Origin: Candidatus Cloacimonadota bacterium
Lineage (GTDB): Bacteria; Cloacimonadota; Cloacimonadia; Cloacimonadales; TCS61
DNA: 13,526 nucleotides
Reading direction: 5' to 3'
NCBI GenBank assembly: GCA_030592835.1
Contig: JAUVIJ010000025.1
Coordinates: 1-13,526, forward strand
In this document: positions 1 through 6,367 of the stretch, piece after piece
How the letters are laid out: every line of letters starts with the position of its first letter
Position numbering within the stretch: the first letter of the stretch is position 1
The notes under the pieces: model-generated
The model's database searches: none
Told to the model about the DNA's origin: nothing
The model's input: only the letters and a program-made list of their open reading frames with translations
Made by a program: the position numbers and the translations under genes

Positions 1-21
1 AATTATGCAGTAAATATAAAT

Positions 22-26
22 GGAGG
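22..26 (+). promoter_or_regulatory. Shine-Dalgarno GGAGG upstream of the C10-TonB gene
   Basis: GGAGG at 22-26 is seven bases ahead of the ATA codon at 34 and in front of the signal-peptide codons. It supports initiation near base 34 rather than at GTG 106, which lacks a comparable site. The ATG at 20 overlaps it but reads only five codons before a TAG. Confidence 0.5.
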
Positions 27-33
27 CTTATCA

Positions 34-1716
34 ATAGTCAGATTTATTAAATATCATTTATTATTTTTAACCTTATTCAGTATAATTTTTCTTAATTCAA
101 CCCCAGTGAATCAACAGACTGCAAGAAATGTAGCTGATTATCATCTACGAATAAAACAAAAAAACACTGAATATTCCATTGTTAATGTGATTGAAATCAA
201 GAACCTGAAGAAACAAAAACTGGCTTATATATTCAACTTGTCTCCGCAAGGATTTGTATTGGTTTCTACTGACACAAATATTTATCCTGTCATTGCCTAT
301 TCTTTCAATAACAGTTTCCCTTTTATTGAAGATAAAAACAATACTCTTTTCAATATGCTCAGCCTTGATCTTCAAATGAGATATGACAGGAAGGGAACTT
401 TTTCCACAAATATGATCAATCAGAACAGTGCGGTATGGAACCATTATTTTAATAAAAATATGACATATTTTAACGGGTTGAATCAAATACAATGGCCCAG
501 GAATCCATCTTCTACAGGTGGAATGATTAAAACGACCTGGATGCAGGGTTATCCTTACAATAAATTCTTTCCGAATTCACCAGGTCTGGGGATCAGATGT
601 TTTGTTGGAAGTGTAGGAATAGCTTTATCCCAGATTGTGAATTATACAAGATTTTTAGGTGAAATCGAATTTGGAGCTGACGATACCTATACTACGAAAA
701 GTCAGATCAATATTGATGAAGATTACCAGAAACTGGATTTTCCCAGATTTTCTATTTTAAATCAGTATATTTCTGATCTAAAAGCTAAATTCAATCAGCA
801 GTCTGAACTCAGTATCAACGACATAGCTTCCCTCAATTTGGCCTGCAGTTTTTCTATAAAAACGGATTTCGATACTTATGAATCTCAGGCTTCGATATCT
901 GCTGTTGTGAATGCTCTTCTAAATAAATTTAACTATGCATCTGCCAGAAGGATTGAAGCTACAAGCAATAATTTTTACAATGATATCGAATATAACATAA
1001 AAAACGGACTCCCGATTATTTTAGGGATTCAACTTGAAGAACATAATATTCGAAGAACGAAATATAATAAAGCTGCTGTTGTTGATGGATATATGTCTAC
1101 AAGAGAACTCCATATTAATTTTGGCTGGGGAATCAATGCCGAAAATGTTTCTACTTGTTGGTATCGTCCTACAAGGTTAAGCAGCATTAGAAACAGTATT
1201 ATCACAGAAGGGATTATGTTTATCGAAGGAGCCAGGAAAATAGTTTCTAACAAGCCTATTAAGAAAATAGAATTACCTACGACAACATCTACCAGTTCAA
1301 TGACAGATATGTTCTCTAATGAAGAAATGGATTTTCTTGAGGAAGAAGAAACAGATATAACAGCAGAAGAGAATGAAGAAAAAATAATTGAAGTTGATGA
1401 AAATTCCAATTTTGGGGCAACATCGAGATTTGTTATTTATGAAGATCCTCCATTACCGATTAAACAAATTCCTCCGGTATATCCCGAAAAAATAAAACGT
1501 AAGGGAATTAGTGGTGATGTATGGCTCGAAGTTGAGATTTTTGTAGACGGTTCGATTGGAGCTATAAATGTATTACAATCACTCGTTCCGGGTCCTGGAG
1601 GTTTGGATGAAGCTGCAGTAGAAGCTGTAAAAAAATGGGAATTTGAACCGGCTAAAAGTTCGGGGAAACCGGTATCCTGTTGGGTAACATTTCCCATAAC
1701 ATTCAATCTTAAATAA
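34..1716 (+). CDS. C10-like pseudopeptidase fused to a TonB C-terminal domain, secreted or membrane anchored
   Basis: Domains in order, counting from codon 34: a hydrophobic N-terminal segment (about residues 4-20, signal peptide or anchor), a Spi/C10-type propeptide region (about 27-115, including GFVLVSTD), a streptopain-like C10 domain (about 150-400), an acidic Ser/Thr/Glu-rich linker (about 415-460), and a TonB C-terminal domain (about 474-560, with PPVYPEKIKRKGISG and VKKWEFEP). In active C10 enzymes the nucleophile sits in a GCVATA-like motif and the His in GHAFVIDGY. Here the aligned residues are Ser193 (VGSVGIALSQ, codon 610-612) and Lys346 (KAAVVDGY, codon 1069-1071), so I infer no normal protease activity. 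The first ordinary start codon is GTG at 106, but the frame is open from base 1 and the secretion signal lies before 106. GGAGG at 22-26 is spaced 7 nt from ATA at 34, which I took as the start with low certainty. The domain calls are firm; the function is unknown. Confidence 0.75.
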   Translation: MVRFIKYHLLFLTLFSIIFLNSTPVNQQTARNVADYHLRIKQKNTEYSIVNVIEIKNLKKQKLAYIFNLSPQGFVLVSTDTNIYPVIAYSFNNSFPFIEDKNNTLFNMLSLDLQMRYDRKGTFSTNMINQNSAVWNHYFNKNMTYFNGLNQIQWPRNPSSTGGMIKTTWMQGYPYNKFFPNSPGLGIRCFVGSVGIALSQIVNYTRFLGEIEFGADDTYTTKSQINIDEDYQKLDFPRFSILNQYISDLKAKFNQQSELSINDIASLNLACSFSIKTDFDTYESQASISAVVNALLNKFNYASARRIEATSNNFYNDIEYNIKNGLPIILGIQLEEHNIRRTKYNKAAVVDGYMSTRELHINFGWGINAENVSTCWYRPTRLSSIRNSIITEGIMFIEGARKIVSNKPIKKIELPTTTSTSSMTDMFSNEEMDFLEEEETDITAEENEEKIIEVDENSNFGATSRFVIYEDPPLPIKQIPPVYPEKIKRKGISGDVWLEVEIFVDGSIGAINVLQSLVPGPGGLDEAAVEAVKKWEFEPAKSSGKPVSCWVTFPITFNLK

Positions 1717-1729
1717 TGATATATAAAAA

Positions 1730-1759
1730 AATAAGGGGGTGGAAATCCACCCCCTTATT
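1730..1759. terminator. Bidirectional intrinsic terminator between convergent genes
   Basis: A perfect 13-bp stem pairs 1730-1742 with 1747-1759 around the loop AAAT; its core is GGGGGTGG/CCACCCCC. It is flanked by an A-run at 1725-1731, which is a U-tract on the - strand transcript, and by a T-rich stretch at 1758-1767 on the + strand. It lies 13 bases after the C10-TonB stop and about 18 bases after the HAMP gene stop, so it can end both convergent transcripts. The U-tract is better for the - strand operon. Confidence 0.93.
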
Positions 1760-1777
1760 AATTTTTTAAAAAAGATT

Positions 1778-2677
1778 TTACTTTCTTTTCTTTAACGTGT
1801 CTATAGATAGTTTTAAACTAGTACGCATCCTTTCTAATACATTTGCTAAGCGTCCAATTTCATCTTTGGTTCTAGCTTGAATCTCCTGAGAAATGTCACC
1901 ATCTGCCATAAGAGAAGCTAGATTGGTAATCCGAACTAATTCCCGCATAGCTCTGTGTATAGATAGGAAAATAATGATACTGAGAAGGACAACCAGGAAA
2001 ACGAAGAGAGCAATTAATGAAACGATAAGTGCATTAACTTGTTTATCCATTTCTTCGATTGAATAACCGATCCGGAATGCTCCCCAATGTTCACCCATGA
2101 AATCTACAGGAAAAGAAAGATCCCATAGAATCTCACCGGTATCCATTTTGTATATCTGTTTCAAGAAACCATTGGTATTTGTTGCAGCTTTGAGTCCGAC
2201 TTCATCAGCGAAAATTCTTTGGCGACGATTTCCGGCAAGGTCAACTTCAAAATCACCGGTAAGAGGTTTAGAGAAGATAGTGTTGTGAGTCGGACAGTAA
2301 CCTCTTTTATCTACAAGAATGGCATAAATAATTGCTTTATCCTTCAAAAAACTATCCAGAATTTTCTTGATATTCTGATCAAAATAAACGTCGGTTGTTG
2401 AATGATATTTTTGAGGATTTGTACCTGCAATTTCGGTATAGGTAGAATCAAAAGCTTCTTCAACAGTGAAATAATCAAGCTCGACACCCATCTCAAGTTT
2501 GAATTCCATTATCTGGGATCCAACTGAAACAAGAGTTTCACCTTTTTTTGTTATTTCATTTTTTAAAACCCGAGTTTGATTATAAATCAAGTATACAGCT
2601 ACGATTCCTATTAAAACGATTAAAACAATAGCTAAAGAGAAAGAAATCTTTAAACCAAGATGCTCATTAATCTTCAT
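1778..2677 (-). CDS. Membrane receptor with chemoreceptor-like periplasmic sensor and HAMP domain, no output domain
   Basis: The 299-residue protein has a short cytoplasmic N-terminus, TM1 (about 10-32), a periplasmic region (about 33-214), TM2 (about 215-240) and a HAMP domain (about 238-292, with DEIGRLANVLERM), ending about seven residues later. The periplasmic part carries GYCPTHN (126-132), KPLTGDFEVDL, NRRQRIF, DTGEILWDLSFPV and HWGAFRIGY. This series resembles the sensor of many methyl-accepting chemotaxis proteins. No MCP signalling, kinase, GGDEF or phosphatase domain follows, so the output must pass to a partner. The ATG at 2677 overlaps the end of the upstream Roadblock gene by 11 bp and has an AGGAG eight bases before it, which indicates translational coupling. 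I infer that it senses a periplasmic signal and relays it to the two co-encoded Roadblock proteins. The ligand is unknown. Confidence 0.85.
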   Translation of the reverse strand: MKINEHLGLKISFSLAIVLIVLIGIVAVYLIYNQTRVLKNEITKKGETLVSVGSQIMEFKLEMGVELDYFTVEEAFDSTYTEIAGTNPQKYHSTTDVYFDQNIKKILDSFLKDKAIIYAILVDKRGYCPTHNTIFSKPLTGDFEVDLAGNRRQRIFADEVGLKAATNTNGFLKQIYKMDTGEILWDLSFPVDFMGEHWGAFRIGYSIEEMDKQVNALIVSLIALFVFLVVLLSIIIFLSIHRAMRELVRITNLASLMADGDISQEIQARTKDEIGRLANVLERMRTSLKLSIDTLKKRK

Positions 2678-3326
2678 TTGATTTACTCCTCTTTAAAAGT
2701 TCGTCTACCGGGTCGATCATTAAGGCTAAAAATTCTTCCTGTTTTTTCTGGTTATTAATTTTTTTACTAACAACTTTTACCAGGTCAGAAATCTTTGAAA
2801 TCGGGAAATTATCCCTATCTTCTCTCATTTCATTGATACCTTCATCTACCATAATAGTAGCCATAGGACCGATAAATTTAGCAAGGTGAACCTCAATAAG
2901 ATCAAAGAATTTTGGTTCTACAGCGGTTCCCATAGGTAGTATTTCCTTTTCTTCTTCTTCTTCTACGATCACAGGTTCTACCGATCCTGATTCCATAATC
3001 GTTTCTATTTTTTTTGTAACTAGATTAAAAGTCAGGTTCAAGAGAGGCATTGAAATTGATCTATCGCAGAGAATGGTTATTATCCCACCGCTAGTCCTCT
3101 GTGAAATGATCAAATAATTCTCATAATCCCAAGTTACTCTGCTTATAGTGAAACCGTTAGCCTCGATTCCCTGAAAGCCCTGTAAAGCTTGTTGTCCGGT
3201 TTCAGTGAGCATTTTTACTGTGAATCCTTTTGGCATGATATGAGCTACAAGTTCACCTTCTTCATTATTTACAAACGAGCCGTATACTCTTAGAACTCTA
3301 TTCAAATGTTTAAGTGCATTTTGCAT
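2667..3326 (-). CDS. Roadblock/LC7-like protein with acidic linker and C-terminal helical domain
   Basis: I chose the ATG at 3326 (219 aa) because GAGGAG lies six bases before it. A longer frame back to 3440 would run through the upstream Roadblock gene. Residues about 1-110 look like a Roadblock/LC7-type alpha/beta fold (VYGSFVNNEEGELVAHI, YLIISQRTSGGIITILCD). A Glu-rich linker follows (118-129), then a predicted helical domain (about 136-205, FDLIEVHLAKFIGPMATIMV). Its GPxA core is similar to helical domains I associate with the C-termini of some bacterial Ser/Thr kinases and related signalling proteins; that comparison is from memory. It sits 13 bp after the first Roadblock gene and overlaps the HAMP receptor gene. 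It is probably a scaffold or regulator in the same signalling set. Roadblock family members commonly bind or regulate small GTPases, but none is encoded here. The Roadblock call is moderate because the sequence is divergent. Confidence 0.75.
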   Translation of the reverse strand: MQNALKHLNRVLRVYGSFVNNEEGELVAHIMPKGFTVKMLTETGQQALQGFQGIEANGFTISRVTWDYENYLIISQRTSGGIITILCDRSISMPLLNLTFNLVTKKIETIMESGSVEPVIVEEEEEKEILPMGTAVEPKFFDLIEVHLAKFIGPMATIMVDEGINEMREDRDNFPISKISDLVKVVSKKINNQKKQEEFLALMIDPVDELLKRSKSNED

Positions 3327-3339
3327 AATAGACTCCTCT

Positions 3340-3726
3340 TTAACCCTGTGTTTTGAGATAGTCAAGAACCATACTCTTGATGTATTTAACCGAACCTTTC
3401 GGATCGATGAGCATGCCAATATAATAAATATTTCTGACAATAATTATTAATTTTTTCCCTTGAAATTCGACCAGACCGTTTTCCATTAAACCAAGATGCA
3501 GGGATTCACCGACGTAAACACCAATCGTGCCCATGAAAACAGCGATTGCTCCAATGCGTTCAGAATCTTCCACATTAACTTCTTCCAGAACAACACCATC
3601 ATCGGCAACAGCAAAAGCCCCATCAACATTCTCGATATCAGAAACCAAACCTTCAAGAAGGTGACGTATAGATTCCTTGTCTTCAATTCTAGACTCATCA
3701 TCACCAAATTTTTTCTTTTCAACCAA
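3340..3726 (-). CDS. Roadblock/LC7 domain protein (MglB-like)
   Basis: This is a 128-residue cytosolic protein. A charged N-terminus (1-17) precedes one Roadblock/LC7 domain (about 18-126): helix (IRHLLEGLVSDIENVDG), then AFAVADDGVVLEEV, a central helix (SERIGAIAVFMGTIGVYVGES) and strands (LVEFQGKKLIIIVR, YIGMLIDPKG) with a final helix. This is the pattern of bacterial MglB and related NTPase-regulating proteins, which usually dimerise. The start is TTG at 3726, chosen because a full AGGAGG (3732-3737) sits five bases upstream and no in-frame ATG exists nearby. It is the first gene of the three-gene operon with the Roadblock-like protein and the HAMP receptor. No cognate small GTPase is encoded in the window, so its partner is unknown. 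Confidence 0.87.
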   Translation of the reverse strand: MVEKKKFGDDESRIEDKESIRHLLEGLVSDIENVDGAFAVADDGVVLEEVNVEDSERIGAIAVFMGTIGVYVGESLHLGLMENGLVEFQGKKLIIIVRNIYYIGMLIDPKGSVKYIKSMVLDYLKTQG

Positions 3727-3898
3727 AATAACCTCCTATAAGTTGGTTAATACCATTAACTTAAGTTTATTTTTTTGTCATAGTTATCGAAACACATCAC
3801 AAATAGATGTGTAATCTCATTTCAGAATTATACAAGACTATTCAAGAACCGAGTTAGAACTATTTTGTCAAGAATTTATTTAGACCATTAATACTGAA
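3727..3898 (-). promoter_or_regulatory. Probable promoter and leader of the Roadblock-HAMP operon
   Basis: The only gap between the TPR gene and the Roadblock operon holds, on the - strand, a perfect TATAAT (3827-3832) without a good -35 at 16-18 bp. A TTGACA lies further up (3866-3871), 33 bp from TATAAT, too far to pair with it. Downstream are a palindrome (3792-3812) and the AGGAGG of the first gene. I saw no convincing terminator for the TPR gene here, so read-through from the upstream operon is possible. Confidence 0.45.
3792..3812. promoter_or_regulatory. 21-bp palindrome, candidate operator or leader hairpin
   Basis: ACACATC (3792-3798) and GATGTGT (3806-3812) form a perfect 7-bp inverted repeat around a 7-nt spacer. 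The site is about 14 bases downstream of the TATAAT box for the - strand operon, so it falls in the early leader. That position suits a repressor site. As RNA it would be a weak hairpin. No regulator can be named from sequence alone. Confidence 0.4.
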
Positions 3899-4861
3899 TT
3901 ATTCAATGTGATCGATTTCAGGGAAAACAGGAATTATATTTTCAAAGGGATTAATATAATCTGAATCTGTGACAATAAGTTGCTTTAACTCCTTAATATC
4001 AAATTGAATAGCATGTAGTTGTTTTTCATCACTGATTTTGATTAATTCCGTATATAAATACCAGCTTAAAAGATATTTTTTTTCTTCTTTATATAAAGAT
4101 GCAAGCCCCTTGATTATTTCTCTCCTTTTGATGTGATTTGGGTATACGTTATATAATATCAGAAGAGAAGTTTTAGCTTGATAAAAATTATTCAGGGAAT
4201 GATGGGCGATATAATTAAAGAAAAGAGCGGTCTGATTATAAATGGAATCGTTAAGAGCTAAGACAGGATTTAATCCATTTAATGCCTGCTCAAAATTTTT
4301 CAGAAAAAGATCATTAGCAATTATTTTCAGCTTCAGTTCAATATCTGCTGTAGAATCGATATTTTCATTAATAACAGTTCGATAGACATCGTTAGCTTCG
4401 CTATACAATTGATTGTCTTCATATATTTCTGCGATCATTAATAATAATCTTATTCTGGTTGAAGGAGTATTTACTTCTTCAAGGGTTTGGGATATTTTTT
4501 CGATAGTGATGAAAGCATCCATTTTATTGAGTGTTCCGGCAAATTCATTAATAACAGTTTTAATCAGATTTCTGTCCGATGAGTAAATAAGAATATTGGC
4601 AAATTCGTCCGTTGCCAGTTCCCATTTAGATTTTCCTTTATAAGCGAGTCCTTTGAAATAGTGAAGGGAATCGGTATCAGTTTTTTTATTCTGGATCTCT
4701 ATTATTCGTGATAGAGCCAGATCATACTCTTGCTTCAGGATGTAAAATTTTATCAATTCGTAATCATAACTCACATTGACCGGTAATTGCGAAGGGGTTT
4801 CTGCAAATATACCAGTACAGAAAATCATGACCAGAAAAAATAAAATGGACCTGTTCAGCAA
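3899..4861 (-). CDS. Secreted tetratricopeptide-repeat protein
   Basis: I placed the start at TTG 4861 (320 aa). GGAGG lies about ten bases before it, and the resulting N-terminus is a clean signal peptide (about 1-20, SILFFLVMIFCTGIFA, then ETPSQ). The ATG at 4882 would add seven residues that are encoded inside the preceding gene. The mature part is all helical with TPR-like units such as YELIKFYILKQEYDLALSRI, YFKGLAYKGKSKWELATDEF, AEIYEDNQLYSEANDVYRTV and YIAHHSLNNFYQAKTSLLIL. TPR arrays bind proteins; I cannot name the partner. The start is two bases after the stop of the dehydratase activator, so it is the last gene of the long operon. It is probably periplasmic or lodged in an outer-membrane assembly. 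I do not recognise a specific family. Confidence 0.8.
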   Translation of the reverse strand: MLNRSILFFLVMIFCTGIFAETPSQLPVNVSYDYELIKFYILKQEYDLALSRIIEIQNKKTDTDSLHYFKGLAYKGKSKWELATDEFANILIYSSDRNLIKTVINEFAGTLNKMDAFITIEKISQTLEEVNTPSTRIRLLLMIAEIYEDNQLYSEANDVYRTVINENIDSTADIELKLKIIANDLFLKNFEQALNGLNPVLALNDSIYNQTALFFNYIAHHSLNNFYQAKTSLLILYNVYPNHIKRREIIKGLASLYKEEKKYLLSWYLYTELIKISDEKQLHAIQFDIKELKQLIVTDSDYINPFENIIPVFPEIDHIE

Positions 4862-4863
4862 AG

Positions 4864-5643
4864 TTACATCTCCTCCAGGCACAACAGTGCTGCCCCAATT
4901 GCTCCAGTTATAAAAGGATTTTCAGGAACTTTAATATTATTCTTTAGTATTCCAGTCAATTTTTTTTGTAGAAAGGAATTTTTAGCTACACCGCCGGTAA
5001 AGATAATTTCCGGACTCCACTTTAATCGGGATAACAGGTTCACTGTTCTTTCGGCAATAGAATTTATTACGGATGAGGCGATTGCAGACGGATGAATACT
5101 TTGAGCCAGCATGCCTATAATTTCCGATTCTGCGAAAACGACACAAGTATTATTCATTTTAAGATTTAAACTGGAACTTTCAGCCAAATTAGAGAGATCA
5201 GCTATCTCATATCCCAATCTGGTCGAGACAACTTCAAGAAATCTTCCAGTACCGGCTGCACATTTATCATTCATGACAAAATCTGTAACTTTTCCTTGAG
5301 AATTTACCAGGATCGATTTTGAATCCTGTCCACCAATATCAATTATTGTCCTGCTTTCGGGAAAGAGATAATGAACTCCTCTGGCATGACAGGTAATTTC
5401 TGTGATTGTTTTATCTGCCAGTTTAACGAGATATCTACCATAACCTGTAGCATAGATCCCAGCAGTTTCTTCAGGAGATGTCTGGAATTTTTTTAGAAGT
5501 TGCTGATACATAGTTTCTGCAATTTTCCCAGGATAAAGCCCTGTATCTTGAACAGCAGTATAGATTATTTTTTTTGCTGCATTCAGGCAGGCTATTTTTG
5601 TCGTTCGCGAGCCGACATCGATTCCGATGAAAAGTTTACTCAT
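4864..5643 (-). CDS. 2-hydroxyacyl-CoA dehydratase activator (BadF/BadG/BcrA/BcrD ATPase family)
   Basis: This is a 259-residue, single-domain actin-fold ATPase, the usual length of HgdC-type activators. Phosphate and adenosine motifs are at IGIDVGSRTTK (6-16), DIGGQDSK (102-109) and FTGGVAKN (215-222). The cysteines that hold the [4Fe-4S] cluster between two subunits are at KCAAGTGRF (Cys128) and NNTCVVFAESE (Cys167). Family members use ATP to fire one electron into a radical 2-hydroxyacyl-CoA or benzoyl-CoA dehydratase/reductase, an oxygen-sensitive reaction of anaerobes. No dehydratase subunits (HgdA/HgdB type) are next to it. I took ATG 5643, which overlaps the sirtuin stop by eight bases with AGGTG just before it; a GTG at 5649 is the alternative. 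The family call is firm, the substrate unknown. Confidence 0.93.
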   Translation of the reverse strand: MSKLFIGIDVGSRTTKIACLNAAKKIIYTAVQDTGLYPGKIAETMYQQLLKKFQTSPEETAGIYATGYGRYLVKLADKTITEITCHARGVHYLFPESRTIIDIGGQDSKSILVNSQGKVTDFVMNDKCAAGTGRFLEVVSTRLGYEIADLSNLAESSSLNLKMNNTCVVFAESEIIGMLAQSIHPSAIASSVINSIAERTVNLLSRLKWSPEIIFTGGVAKNSFLQKKLTGILKNNIKVPENPFITGAIGAALLCLEEM

Positions 5644-6364
5644 GTTCACCTAACCAGATATCGATCAGTTGTGGTAAGATTTCTCCGGATTTGCCTTGAT
5701 GAAATTCATCCAGATAGACCAGATTATCTGGTTTATCAAAATTAACACCAACTGTATAAGCTCCATATTGTTTGGAAATCTGGAGAAACTGGGCAGCAGG
5801 ATAGACAGAGCCACTAGTTCCAACTACCAGAAAATAATCTGCTGTGGAAAGCAATGCATCTATTTTATCCAAATAGTAAGGTATCTCTCCAAACCAGACC
5901 ACATCGGGTCTCAGGTTTCCACCACATTTTAAACACAGCGGAATTTTTCCCCCCATATCTATTTCAGTAAATTTGAATTTTGTTCTACAGTTGATACAAA
6001 TAATTTCCCGAAGAGAACCATGAATTTCCAGGATGTTCTTATTACCTGCTATGCCATGTAATCCATCAACATTTTGAGTGATTAAGGTAAAATTATCCTT
6101 AATACGTAACTCCAACTCCACTAAAGCTAAATGACCAGGATTTGGGAAAACTTGTCCCAGTTGATCATATCTAAGTTTGTAAAATTCCCAAACCAGTTCA
6201 GGATTGTTGGAGAATGCCTGAGGAGTTGCAACCTCTTCAATTTTATACTGATCCCAAAGTCCATTATGATCTCGGAATGTTCTTAATCCTGATTCAGCGC
6301 TGATACCGGCTCCTGTTAATACTACGATTTTATCATCTGCTGATATCCTGACTTTTGATTTCAT
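5636..6364 (-). CDS. cobB: NAD-dependent protein deacylase, Sir2 family (CobB-like, class III)
   Basis: At 242 residues it has the normal length of a bacterial sirtuin. Visible motifs are GAGISAESGLRTFR (18-31) for NAD, TQNVDGLH (96-103), catalytic His115 in EIHGS, a zinc site of Cys123, Cys126, Cys144 and Cys147, RPDVVWFGE (152-160) and GTSGSVYPA (182-190). Tyr62 and Arg65 (FYKLR) are the YxxR pair that in class III sirtuins binds acidic acyl groups, so desuccinylation or demalonylation is likely in addition to deacetylation. The ATG at 6364 starts three bases after the M16 peptidase stop and lacks an obvious Shine-Dalgarno, consistent with coupling. Its 3' end overlaps the dehydratase activator. 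The family is certain; acyl specificity is inferred from the YxxR pair. Confidence 0.95.
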   Translation of the reverse strand: MKSKVRISADDKIVVLTGAGISAESGLRTFRDHNGLWDQYKIEEVATPQAFSNNPELVWEFYKLRYDQLGQVFPNPGHLALVELELRIKDNFTLITQNVDGLHGIAGNKNILEIHGSLREIICINCRTKFKFTEIDMGGKIPLCLKCGGNLRPDVVWFGEIPYYLDKIDALLSTADYFLVVGTSGSVYPAAQFLQISKQYGAYTVGVNFDKPDNLVYLDEFHQGKSGEILPQLIDIWLGEHE

Positions 6365-6367
6365 AAA

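Noticed and set aside
20..37. ATG at 20 as start of a leader peptide or of the C10-TonB gene
   Set aside because: It is out of frame with the main gene and meets TAG after five codons. It overlaps the ribosome site and lacks one of its own.
2667..3440. Longer form of the second Roadblock-like protein starting at 3440
   Set aside because: The extra 38 residues are read from inside the first Roadblock gene in another frame, and a good ribosome site supports ATG 3326.
3827..3871. TTGACA and TATAAT as one sigma-70 promoter
   Set aside because: The spacing is 33 bp, far from the usual 16-18.
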